64,000 nt of DNA from Bradyrhizobium sp. BR 10289 (GTDB lineage Bacteria; Pseudomonadota; Alphaproteobacteria; Rhizobiales; Xanthobacteraceae): positions 62,001 to 126,000 of the forward strand of contig NZ_JACOFR010000023.1 in assembly GCF_019455385.1 (NCBI RefSeq). Reading direction: 5' to 3'. Positions 7,099 to 15,246 of this stretch are shown here, piece after piece. The translations under genes and the position numbers were made by a program. A model generated the notes under the pieces. It did no database searches. It was not told the DNA's origin and saw nothing but the letters and a program-made list of their open reading frames with translations. Position 1 is the first letter of the stretch, and each line of letters opens with the position of its first letter.

Positions 7099-8628
7099 AT
7101 GAAAATTCGCTTCCTTTGTCTTCTGCCCCTGCTCGTTTCGCTTGTCCCGGCCGCGCCATCCCTGGCCGCCGGTGATCGTTATGCGCTGGTCATCGGCAAC
7201 GCCAAATATCCGGACGCGGATGCCCCGCTGAAGGAACCCATCAACGACGCGCGCGACGTCGCCGACGAGCTCAAGCGCGACGGCTTTAACGTGGATACCG
7301 GCGAGAACCTGACCGGCGACGGCATGCGCCGCGCCTTCGACAAGCTCTACAGCAAGATCAAGCCGGGCTCGGTGGCGCTGGTGTTCTTCAGCGGCTTCGG
7401 CATCCAGTCGGCGCGCCAGAGCTACATGCTGCCGATCGATGCGCAGATCTGGACCGAATCCGACGTGCGCCGCGACGGCTTCAGCCTCGAGACCGTGCTT
7501 GGCGAGCTCAACACCCGCGGCGCCGGCGTCAAGATCGCGCTGATCGACGCTTCCAGGCGCAATCCGTTCGAGCGCCGGTTCCGCAGCTTCTCGGCGGGCC
7601 TCACCCCCGTCATCGCGCCGAACGGCACGCTGGTGATGTATTCGGCGGCGCTGGCCTCTGTCGTCTCGGATGCCGGCGGCGAGCACAGCCTGTTCGTGCA
7701 GGAATTGCTCAAGGAAATCCGTGTCCCCGACCTGATGGCCGAGGAGACGCTGAACCGCACCAAGATGGGCGTCACCCGCGCCTCGCGCGGCGAGCAGGTG
7801 CCGTGGATATCCTCTTCTTTGGCCGAGGATTTCTCGTTCATTCCGGGTGCGGCCGGGTCGCGCCCGTCAGCATCGGCGCCGCCGCCTCCCGCCCCGCCGG
7901 TGGTCGCGAACAACCCGCCGCCGGCACCACCCGCGCCGCCGTCACCCCCTCCGGCACCGAAGCCGGCCGACACGGTTGCAGCGCCTGCGCCTCCCCCTCC
8001 GCCCGCACCGGCCCCGTCGCCGAAGCCGCAGATCGAGGCCGCCCTGCCGCCGGCGCCACCGCCGGTGAAGCCGGTCGAGCCGGTCCTCCCGCCGCCGAGC
8101 GCAGATAGCGGGCCGAGCGCGTCTGTGCTGGCGGAAGATCCCACCATCAAGGGCCTGACCGCCAAGATCGCGGCCAACCCGGATGACGTGAACGCGCTGT
8201 ACCGGCGCGGCCAGGTCTATGCCAGCAAGGGTGCCTACGGCCTCGCCATCAAGGATTTCGACGACACGCTCCGGATCAACTCGAAGGACGTCGAGGCGCT
8301 GAACAACCGCTGCTGGACCCGCACGGTGGTCGGCGACCTCCAGGGCGCGCTGAAGGATTGCAATGAGGCGCTGCGGCTGCGGCCGAACTTCGTCGATGCG
8401 CTGGACAGCCGCGGGCTGGTCAATTTGAAATCGGGCGCGGTGAAGAACGCCATCGCCGATTTCGACGCGGCGTTGCGGATCAATCCGCGCCTGACCTCCT
8501 CGCTCTACGGGCGGGGCCTTGCCAAGCAGCGCAACGGCTCCGCCCAGGAAGGGGCGCTCGACATCGCCAATGCCAAGGCGATGGACCCGAACATCGTTCA
8601 GGAATTCGCAAGCTACGGAGTCCGCTAG
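7099..8628 (+). CDS. Exported caspase-fold protein without catalytic dyad, with TPR repeats
   Basis: 509 residues. A signal peptide (1-24, ending SLAA) points to the periplasm. Residues 25-240 are a caspase/peptidase C14 fold: RYALVIGNAKYP, the INDARDVADEL helix, VALVFFSGFGIQ and IALIDASRRNPFERRF. In active members these last two read SGHG and DACR; here the His is F100 and the Cys is S152, so the protease should be dead. A Pro/Ala-rich linker (about 255-345) follows, then about four TPR units (360-500). It starts a run of plus-strand envelope genes (OmpA-like, RND adaptor, RND pump). A paralogue with the same two substitutions is at 40730-41578. Function unknown; a scaffold or sensor is more likely than a protease. 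Confidence 0.88.
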   Translation: MKIRFLCLLPLLVSLVPAAPSLAAGDRYALVIGNAKYPDADAPLKEPINDARDVADELKRDGFNVDTGENLTGDGMRRAFDKLYSKIKPGSVALVFFSGFGIQSARQSYMLPIDAQIWTESDVRRDGFSLETVLGELNTRGAGVKIALIDASRRNPFERRFRSFSAGLTPVIAPNGTLVMYSAALASVVSDAGGEHSLFVQELLKEIRVPDLMAEETLNRTKMGVTRASRGEQVPWISSSLAEDFSFIPGAAGSRPSASAPPPPAPPVVANNPPPAPPAPPSPPPAPKPADTVAAPAPPPPPAPAPSPKPQIEAALPPAPPPVKPVEPVLPPPSADSGPSASVLAEDPTIKGLTAKIAANPDDVNALYRRGQVYASKGAYGLAIKDFDDTLRINSKDVEALNNRCWTRTVVGDLQGALKDCNEALRLRPNFVDALDSRGLVNLKSGAVKNAIADFDAALRINPRLTSSLYGRGLAKQRNGSAQEGALDIANAKAMDPNIVQEFASYGVR

Positions 8629-8775
8629 TATTTTTTTGAGTTGAGGCGATCGAGGCCTCGAACCCTCGGCGGCCCACAGAAGACTAATGAGCGGATGCCG
8701 CAGGCGGCCTTTCCCGGGGGGCCTCAAGCACGAATTTTAGAACCGCGCGAGCTGGCTGCGCAGGAGGGACTGGCA

Positions 8776-9450
8776 ATGAGACTGGCTGCAAAAGGACTTA
8801 CCGCAATCCTGTCGATCATCACCATCGGCGCCGCCCTGTCGCTGCCGACCTCGACCGCCTTCGCCGGCGATGACGGCAACAGCAAGAACGTCACCGAGGA
8901 CGAGATCGTCCGCGCGCTGGCGCCGCCGCCGAAGAAGCCGCTGACCCGCGGCCTGTCGATCGGCGCCCCGCAGGCCGATCCCGCGCCGAACGCGGCAGAG
9001 ACCAAGCTGATCCAGTCGGTGCGCGGCCGCTCGACCCGGTCGCTGTCCTCGACCGAGCGCGAGGAGATCGCCTCGGCCGCCAAGGACAAGCCGAACATCG
9101 ATCTCGAAATCACCTTCGACTACAACTCGGCCAATATCAGCGCCAAGTCGCTTCCCTCCGTGCAGGCGCTCGGCCGCGCGCTGACCAGTCCCGACCTGAA
9201 GGGCTCGACCTTCGTGGTCGCCGGCCACACCGATGCCGCCGGCGGCGAGGCCTACAACCAGGACCTGTCGGAACGCCGCGCGGATTCGATCAAGCGTTAC
9301 CTTGTCGAGAAGTACAGCATCTCGGCGACCGACCTCGTCACCGTCGGCTACGGCAAGAGCAAGCTGAAGGACCCGAGCCAGCCGATGGCCGAGGTCAATC
9401 GCCGCGTGCAGGTCGTCAACATGGAAAACAAGACCACTGCCTCGAAGTAG
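8776..9450 (+). CDS. OmpA-family peptidoglycan-binding protein
   Basis: 224 residues: signal peptide 1-30 (ending TAFA), a Pro/Lys-rich linker, and a C-terminal OmpA domain (about 105-215). The domain shows FVVAGHTDAAGG with D153 and LSERRADSIKRYL with its Arg, the residues that hold the diaminopimelate of peptidoglycan, and ends with the NRRVQVV strand. There is no N-terminal beta-barrel, so it is a periplasmic or outer-membrane-anchored peptidoglycan binder rather than a porin. The start is the ATG at 8776 with AGGAGGG 7 nt upstream; the frame is open further upstream but without family similarity. It follows the pseudo-caspase gene by 147 nt and is followed by a hairpin terminator. Confidence 0.92.
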   Translation: MRLAAKGLTAILSIITIGAALSLPTSTAFAGDDGNSKNVTEDEIVRALAPPPKKPLTRGLSIGAPQADPAPNAAETKLIQSVRGRSTRSLSSTEREEIASAAKDKPNIDLEITFDYNSANISAKSLPSVQALGRALTSPDLKGSTFVVAGHTDAAGGEAYNQDLSERRADSIKRYLVEKYSISATDLVTVGYGKSKLKDPSQPMAEVNRRVQVVNMENKTTASK

Positions 9451-9511
9451 GCACGACGCAATCCGTTGAAGTGACCCGTCGTGATGTGGTGTAAAGTCAT
9501 GCGTCCAAAGC

Positions 9512-9535
9512 GCGTCCCGCAGCCTTGCGGGACGC
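9512..9535 (+). terminator. Hairpin terminator after the OmpA-like gene
   Basis: Perfect 10-bp stem GCGTCCCGCA with a 4-nt loop and its complement, followed by CGCTTTGTTTC. It lies 60 nt after the OmpA-like stop and before the RND adaptor, so it may only partly end transcription. Confidence 0.6.
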
Positions 9536-9608
9536 CGCTTTGTTTCAGGGAAATGCTCGTCATAGGCCTCGTGCGGACGGCCGTGAGCCAGGCCAGGATG
9601 ATCCGGCG

Positions 9609-10538
9609 ATGAACCTCTCCGAATATCTCAAGCCGGTTGGAACCGTGGCCTTCGTCGTGGCCCTCGGCGTCGGCTATTATCTGTTCGAGCATCGCAAGCG
9701 CCCCGAGGTGAAGGAGACGCCGAGCGAGGCGCTGGTCATCGTGACGAAGTCGACCAATGCCTGCTTCTCCGACCTCGTCCGCGTCACCGGCTTCTTCGTG
9801 CCGCGCCGCGAAGCCGTGGTCGTCGCCGACCAGGAGGGATCAAGGGTCACCGACCTCTTCGTCACCGAAGGCACTGTTGTCACCGACAATCAGGAACTGG
9901 CGCGCCTGACCGCGCCGCCGCAGATTCCGGGCCAGCCGCAGCGCCCCGGCCCGCAGGGCCCGGTCTCGCTGAAGGCGTCTGCGCCGGGCTTGGTCACCGA
10001 GGTGCGCACCATCGTCGGCGCGCCCGCCTCGCCGCAGGCCGGCCCGATGTTCCGCATCGCCGTCAACAACGAGATCGAGCTCGACGCCCAGGTTCCGGCC
10101 GTGCACATGCCCAAGCTCAGCGCCGGCGCCACCGTGCGCATCAGCCGCGATGACGCGCCCGACCTGATCGGGCGGGTCCGGCTGGTCGCGCCCGAGATCG
10201 ATCGCGCCACCCAGCTCGGCCGCGTCCGCATCAGCGTCACCAACAATCCTTCGCTGAAGGTCGGCGTGTTCGCCCGCGCCTCGATCGACGCCAAGCGCAG
10301 CTGCGGCGTCGCGGTTCCCAAGACCGCGATCGACCATCTCACCGTGCAGGTCGTCAAAGGCAACATCGTCGAGACGCGCAAGGTGCGGGTCGGGCTGACG
10401 TCCGACAGCCAAACGGAAATTCTGGAAGGTCTCGACGTCGGCGAAATCGTCGTGGCCGATGCCGGCTCTTCGCTGCATGACGGCGACCAGATCAAGACCA
10501 TGTTCGCCGATGAACTCGATCGCACGCGGGTACGCTGA
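9609..10538 (+). CDS. RND efflux periplasmic adaptor (membrane fusion) protein
   Basis: 309 residues. An N-terminal membrane anchor (about 9-26) is followed by the lipoyl/beta-barrel halves of a HlyD/AcrA-type adaptor: GSRVTDLFVTEGTVVTDNQ and GRVRLVAPEID. The long coiled-coil hairpin is almost absent, so it is a short adaptor. Two cysteines, C52 in ACFSDLV and C232 in SCGVAVP, recur at the same places in the orphan adaptor at 39684-40568. Start is ATG 9609 with an AGGA upstream. Its TGA overlaps the ATG of the pump gene by one base, so adaptor and pump are translationally coupled and form one transporter. Confidence 0.9.
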   Translation: MNLSEYLKPVGTVAFVVALGVGYYLFEHRKRPEVKETPSEALVIVTKSTNACFSDLVRVTGFFVPRREAVVVADQEGSRVTDLFVTEGTVVTDNQELARLTAPPQIPGQPQRPGPQGPVSLKASAPGLVTEVRTIVGAPASPQAGPMFRIAVNNEIELDAQVPAVHMPKLSAGATVRISRDDAPDLIGRVRLVAPEIDRATQLGRVRISVTNNPSLKVGVFARASIDAKRSCGVAVPKTAIDHLTVQVVKGNIVETRKVRVGLTSDSQTEILEGLDVGEIVVADAGSSLHDGDQIKTMFADELDRTRVR

Positions 10539-13500
10539 TGGCTCTCAATATTTCGGCATGGTCAATTCGTCATCCGCTGCCGTCGGTGGTGTTTTCGATC
10601 ATCCTGCTGGTGCTCGGCTGGACCTCCTTCGTGAAGCTCGCGGTGACGCGGCTGCCTTCGGCCGACATTCCCGTGATCTCGGTCGCGGTGTCGCAATTCG
10701 GCGCGGCGCCGGCCGAGCTCGAATCCCAGGTCACCAAGACGGTTGAAGACGCCGTCTCCGGCGTCGAGGGCGTCAGGCACATCACCTCCTCGATCACCGA
10801 CGGGTTGTCGGTGACCACCATCCAGTTCGCCCTGGAGACCAATACCGACCGCGCGCTCAATGACGTCAAGGACGCCGTGACGCGCGTGCGCTCGAACCTG
10901 CCGCAGAACGTCACCGAGCCGCTGATCCAGCGCGTCGACGTGATCGGCCTTCCGATCGTCACCTATGCCGCGATCTCGCCCGGCAAGACGCCGGAGCAGC
11001 TCTCCTACTTCGTCGACGACGTGGTCAAGCGCGCGCTGCAGGGCGTGCGCGGCGTCGCCCAGGTCGAGCGCATCGGCGGTGTCGAGCGCGAGATTCTGGT
11101 GTCGCTCGATCCCGACCGCCTGCAGGCGATGGGGCTGACGGCCGTCAATGTCAGCCAGAGCCTGCGCGGCACCAATGTCGACGTCGCTGGCGGCCGCGCC
11201 GAGATCGGCAAGAACGACCAGGCGATCCGCACGCTGGCCGGCGCCAAGACGCTGGGCGACCTCGCCGGCACCATGGTCCCGCTGTTCGGCGGCGGCGAGG
11301 TGCGGCTCGACGACCTCGGCACCGTCACCGACACCATCGCCGACCGCCGCACCTTCGCCCGCTTCAACGGCGAACCGATCGTCGCGCTCGGCATCAAGCG
11401 CTCCAAGGGCGCCAGCGACGTGAAGGTGGCGGAGGCCGTGCAGAAGCGCATCAACGCGCTCAAGGCCGCCTATCCCGATGTCGACCTCAAGCTGATCGAC
11501 ACCTCGGTGGAATACACCAACGGCAATTACGAAGCGGCGATCTCGACCCTGTTCGAGGGCGCCATCCTCGCCGTCGTGATCGTGCTGCTGTTCCTGCGCG
11601 ACCTGCGCGCCACTATCATCGCCGCGATCTCGCTGCCGCTGTCGATCTTCCCGGCGTTTTGGGCGATGGACCTGCTCGGTTTCTCGCTCAACCTCGTCAG
11701 CTTCCTCGCCATCACGCTGTCGACCGGTATTCTCGTCGACGACGCCATCGTCGAGATCGAGAACATCGTCCGGCACATGAACATGGGCAAGTCGCCCTAC
11801 CGTGCCGCCCTGGAAGCCGCCGACGAAATCGGCCTCGCGGTGATCGCGATCTCGCTGACCATCATCGCGATCTTCGCACCCGCAAGCTTCATGTCGGGCA
11901 TCGCCGGACAGTTCTTCAAGCAGTTCGGCATCACCGTCTCGGTGCAGGTGTTCTTCTCGCTCTTGGCCGCACGCTTCGTCACGCCGGTGCTGGCCGCCTA
12001 CTTCCTCAAGCACGGCAATCACGAGGAGCCGCCGCCCGGGCGCGTGCTGCGGTCCTACCACCGCATCGTAGCCTGGTCGGTGAGGCATTATTTCATCACG
12101 GTGCTGATCGGCTTCGGCATCTTCGCCGCCTCGATCTGGAGCATCACGCTGCTGCCGCAGGGCTTCCTGCCGGCGCAGGACAGCGCGCGCTCGCTGCTGG
12201 CGCTCGAACTGCCGCCGGGCACGCAGCTCGCCTACACCGAGAAGGTCACCGAGGACATCGTCGCGCGGCTGCGCAAGCGGCCGGAGGTGAAGAGCATCTT
12301 CGTCGATGGCGGCCGCGTTCCACCCGGCACCCAGGAAGTCCGGCGCGCCTCCCTGATCATCAACTACACGCCGAAGGGCGACCGCGACATCACCCAGCGC
12401 GAGCTGGAATTCTCGATCAGCCAGGAGCTGGAGAACATTCCGGACATCCGCTTCTGGTTCCTCGACGAGAACGGCCTGCGCGCCATCTCGCTGGTCGTGA
12501 CCGGCGTCGACGCCAACATCGTCAACAACGTCGCCAGCGAGCTTGCGACGCAGATGAAGCGGATTCCGACCATCTCCAACGTGATCTCGGAGACCACGCT
12601 GGAACGGCCCGAATTGCGCGTCGAACCGCGCGCCGACCTCGCCGCGCGCCTCGGCGTCTCCACCGAGAGCCTGTCGCAGACCATCCGCGTCGCCACCATC
12701 GGCGATGTCGGGCCGGCGCTGGCCAAATTCGACGTCGGCGACCGTCTGGTGCCGGTCCGCGTCCAGCTCGAGGATGCCGCGCGCGGCAATCTGAAGACGC
12801 TCGAACAGTTGCGCGTGCCGCTCGGCGAGCACGGCGAGAAGGGCGGCGTGCCGCTCTCGGTCATCGCCGACGTCAAGCTCGACCAGGGCCCGACCAGCAT
12901 CAATCGCTACGACCGCGAACGGCAGGCGACCGTCGCCGCCGACCTCGTCGGCTCGGCCGCGCTCGGCGATGCCACCAAGAAGATCTACGACCTGCCCGTG
13001 ATGAAGACCCTCCCGAAGAGCGTGAAGGTCTCACCCTCGGGCGATGCGGAAAGCCTCAACGAGCTGTCCGACGGTTTTGCGACTGCGATCACGGCCGGGT
13101 TGATGATGGTCTACGCCGTGCTGGTGCTGCTGTTCGGCACGTTCCTGCAGCCGATCACCATCCTGTTCTCGCTGCCGCTCTCGATCGGCGGCGCGATCGC
13201 GGCCCTGCTCATCACCGGCAAGCAGCTGACGACGCCGGTGTGGATCGGCATCCTGATGCTGATGGGCATCGTCACCAAGAATGCGATCATGCTGGTGGAG
13301 TTCGCGATCGAATCCATCCACGCCGGCAAGCCGCGCGACGAAGCCATGATCGACGCCGGCATGAAGCGCGCCCGCCCGATCGTGATGACCACGATCGCGA
13401 TGGCCGCCGGCATGATGCCGAGCGCGCTCGCGGTCGGCGCCGGCGGCGAGTTCCGCTCGCCGATGGCGCTCGCGGTGATCGGCGGCCTGATCTTCTCGAC

Positions 13501-13681
13501 CATCCTGTCGCTGGTGTTCGTGCCGGCGATGTTCATGGTGATGGACGATCTCGGCGCCCTGATCTGGCGCTTCGGCAAGCGGCTGATCGTGCACAGCGAG
13601 GATGCGGATGGCGCCGATCATCACGAGGCCCCGCAAGCGTTACCGGCGCCGAAGAACATCGTGCATCCCGCGGCGGAGTAA
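10538..13681 (+). CDS. RND efflux pump, inner-membrane permease
   Basis: 1047 residues, the usual size for AcrB/MexB-type pumps. It shows the N-terminal membrane helix followed by the large periplasmic loop, the proton-relay aspartates D401/D402 in GILVDDAIVEIEN of helix 4, a second periplasmic loop, and the C-terminal helices ending in IGGLIFSTILSLVFVPA. It expels amphipathic compounds using the proton gradient, together with the coupled adaptor; no outer-membrane factor gene is in the window. The group in which the second half ends in a short soluble tail and the adaptor is short is common in rhizobia; substrate not predictable from sequence. Confidence 0.96.
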   Translation: MALNISAWSIRHPLPSVVFSIILLVLGWTSFVKLAVTRLPSADIPVISVAVSQFGAAPAELESQVTKTVEDAVSGVEGVRHITSSITDGLSVTTIQFALETNTDRALNDVKDAVTRVRSNLPQNVTEPLIQRVDVIGLPIVTYAAISPGKTPEQLSYFVDDVVKRALQGVRGVAQVERIGGVEREILVSLDPDRLQAMGLTAVNVSQSLRGTNVDVAGGRAEIGKNDQAIRTLAGAKTLGDLAGTMVPLFGGGEVRLDDLGTVTDTIADRRTFARFNGEPIVALGIKRSKGASDVKVAEAVQKRINALKAAYPDVDLKLIDTSVEYTNGNYEAAISTLFEGAILAVVIVLLFLRDLRATIIAAISLPLSIFPAFWAMDLLGFSLNLVSFLAITLSTGILVDDAIVEIENIVRHMNMGKSPYRAALEAADEIGLAVIAISLTIIAIFAPASFMSGIAGQFFKQFGITVSVQVFFSLLAARFVTPVLAAYFLKHGNHEEPPPGRVLRSYHRIVAWSVRHYFITVLIGFGIFAASIWSITLLPQGFLPAQDSARSLLALELPPGTQLAYTEKVTEDIVARLRKRPEVKSIFVDGGRVPPGTQEVRRASLIINYTPKGDRDITQRELEFSISQELENIPDIRFWFLDENGLRAISLVVTGVDANIVNNVASELATQMKRIPTISNVISETTLERPELRVEPRADLAARLGVSTESLSQTIRVATIGDVGPALAKFDVGDRLVPVRVQLEDAARGNLKTLEQLRVPLGEHGEKGGVPLSVIADVKLDQGPTSINRYDRERQATVAADLVGSAALGDATKKIYDLPVMKTLPKSVKVSPSGDAESLNELSDGFATAITAGLMMVYAVLVLLFGTFLQPITILFSLPLSIGGAIAALLITGKQLTTPVWIGILMLMGIVTKNAIMLVEFAIESIHAGKPRDEAMIDAGMKRARPIVMTTIAMAAGMMPSALAVGAGGEFRSPMALAVIGGLIFSTILSLVFVPAMFMVMDDLGALIWRFGKRLIVHSEDADGADHHEAPQALPAPKNIVHPAAE

Positions 13682-13726
13682 GGGCCGGGCGCACCACTGG
13701 CGAAAGCCGCGCGCAGGCGCTATGTT

Positions 13727-13972
13727 ATGCCCATGACGTTCACGCGCATCACGATCGACCCTGCAGTCTGCACCGGCAAGCCCTGTATTCGCGGGCTGCG
13801 TTTTCCGGTTGCGCGGCTGCTCGGCCTGCTGGCCGCCGGTGAGACCCGTGAATCCGTCTTGAAAGACTACCCGTATCTTGAACGAGAAGACATTGACGAA
13901 GCATTGCGCTACGCGGCCTTCCTTGTTGAGGATGAAACCGTCGAGCTGCGCCCCACAGTTCCGGCTAAGTGA
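13727..13972 (+). CDS. DUF433 family antitoxin
   Basis: 81 residues with the DUF433 pattern: RITIDPAVCTGKPCIRGLRFPV, then LLGLLAAGETRESVLKDYPYL and DIDEALRYAAF, which is a small helical DNA-binding fold. It overlaps the next gene by 4 nt (GTGA), the usual antitoxin-first arrangement, and should neutralise and co-repress with that toxin. Start ATG at 13727, or the ATG two codons later. It follows the RND pump by 45 nt and could be cotranscribed. Confidence 0.88.
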   Translation: MPMTFTRITIDPAVCTGKPCIRGLRFPVARLLGLLAAGETRESVLKDYPYLEREDIDEALRYAAFLVEDETVELRPTVPAK

Positions 13973-14334
13973 AATTCCTCATCGACATGCCCCTTTCACC
14001 AGCGCTGTCGCGCTGGCTAACGGATACGGGGCATGACACCGTCCACGCCTCCGACATCGGACTTCATGATGCGAGCGATGTTGAAATCATCGGTCGCGCC
14101 CGGCAAGAGGCTCGCACAGTCGTTACGGCAGACCTCGACTATCCTCGACTGATCGCCACTGCGGGCAGCGACAGCCCAAGTCTCATTCTTTTCCGAGGCG
14201 GCGACTGGACAGAGGCGGATCTCAGAACTCGACTCGCTGAAGTTCTGTTTACCCTGACCGAGGAAGACATTCAGTGCAGCATCATCACGATTGACCGAGA
14301 TCGCGTCCGCCGACGGAGACTCCCGATCACTTGA
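13969..14334 (+). CDS. DUF5615 PIN-like toxin
   Basis: 121 residues starting with GTG at 13969. MKFLIDMPLSPALSRWL carries the first acidic residue, HDASDVEIIGRA and VVTADLDYPRL the others, which matches the DUF5615/Mut7-C-like branch of PIN nucleases that pair with DUF433 antitoxins. Likely a ribonuclease whose activity is held by the preceding antitoxin. The stop is 2 nt from the stop of the convergent Crp/Fnr gene, leaving no room for a terminator between them. Confidence 0.85.
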   Translation: MKFLIDMPLSPALSRWLTDTGHDTVHASDIGLHDASDVEIIGRARQEARTVVTADLDYPRLIATAGSDSPSLILFRGGDWTEADLRTRLAEVLFTLTEEDIQCSIITIDRDRVRRRRLPIT

Positions 14335-14336
14335 CC

Positions 14337-15011
14337 CTACTCGTTCCGTGCGATCGCCGTCAGCTTGGTCATGTTCCGCAGCAGGATCCGGCCGCGCTGG
14401 AGATCAAGGATCGCCTCCTTGCGCCAGGCCTGGAGCTGGCGGTTGACGCTCTCGCGGGCGGCGCCGACGAAGACGCCGAGCTGCTCCTGCGAGATGTGCA
14501 CCTCCGAGCCGAAATCGGCGGCGAGCGCGCAGAGCCGGCGTGCGAGGCGAACCGGCAGCGGCTGCAGCATGGATTCCTCCATGCGCTCGCTCTGCCAGCG
14601 GATGCGCTGGCAGAGCAGCGCGATGATCTTGATCGCGACCTTCGGCTCGCGCTCGAGAAAGGCGAGAAAATCCTCGCGCCGCAGCACGAACAATTCGCTG
14701 GCCTCGCCCGCAGTCGCATCCGCGGTGCGGCTCTGGCCGTCGAGCACCGCGACCTCGCCGAACAGATCGCCCGGGCCCATGAAATTCAGCGTCAGCCGGC
14801 TGCCGTCGGAGGCGCCGGTCTCGATGCGGACCTGGCCGCGACGCACGCCGAACAGCGCGTCGCCGGGATCGCCCTTCTGGAACAGCACCTCACCATTCGC
14901 GAGATTCTGGGTGTGGCAGAGATTGGACAGCCGCTGGAGCTCGTCCGCGCCGAGATCGGCGAACATCGGGTTCATCTTCAGGATGACCGCAAATTCGGCC
15001 TGCTTGCTCAT
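14337..15011 (-). CDS. Crp/Fnr-family transcriptional regulator
   Basis: 224 residues: a cyclic-nucleotide-binding-type beta roll (about 20-135, with VLFQKGDPGDALFGVRRGQVRI and LNFMGPGDLFGEVAVLDGQ) and a C-terminal winged helix (about 150-215) with ISQEQLGVFVGAARESVNRQLQAW as helix-turn-helix. The phosphate-binding cassette FGEVAVLDGQSRTADA keeps the Glu and Arg-Thr of nucleotide binders, so cAMP or a related nucleotide is a plausible ligand; no FNR-type cysteine cluster is seen. The start is ATG 15011 with AAGGAC upstream; the frame extends further but without similarity. A CRP-like palindrome lies 92 nt upstream. Confidence 0.92.
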   Translation of the reverse strand: MSKQAEFAVILKMNPMFADLGADELQRLSNLCHTQNLANGEVLFQKGDPGDALFGVRRGQVRIETGASDGSRLTLNFMGPGDLFGEVAVLDGQSRTADATAGEASELFVLRREDFLAFLEREPKVAIKIIALLCQRIRWQSERMEESMLQPLPVRLARRLCALAADFGSEVHISQEQLGVFVGAARESVNRQLQAWRKEAILDLQRGRILLRNMTKLTAIARNE

Positions 15012-15102
15012 TTCAACGTCCTTGTGAACTTGCTTGTCGATTTCGTCGTCAAATCGCCTGGAACCACCGACGTCAGAATCGCGTAAAACCGCGCCGGAGA
15101 AG

Positions 15103-15118
15103 TGTGTCATAAGTCACA
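15103..15118. promoter_or_regulatory. CRP-like binding site
   Basis: TGTGT-CATAAG-TCACA matches the TGTGA-N6-TCACA consensus in 9 of 10 positions. It lies between the divergent Crp/Fnr-type gene and the asmA gene, so it could serve autoregulation or activate either gene. Confidence 0.6.
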
Positions 15119-15246
15119 TAACTTTGCAGCACCCCCCGACTATTTTTGACCGGCTGGAGCGGCTTGCCGTCCCGGGATAAACTCACGCGCAACGGGCGGA
15201 TGGGCAGCCGGGCTCGGCGCGGTTCGTCCGTCGTTGGAAAGTCGAC

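Noticed and set aside
10562..12832. 756-codon frame opposite the RND pump
   Set aside because: Composed of Arg/Asp/Gly/His-rich shadow sequence of the pump gene; no independent start or domain.
13682..15000. Genomic island boundary at the toxin-antitoxin pair
   Set aside because: No integrase, tRNA or flanking direct repeat was found, and base use does not change.
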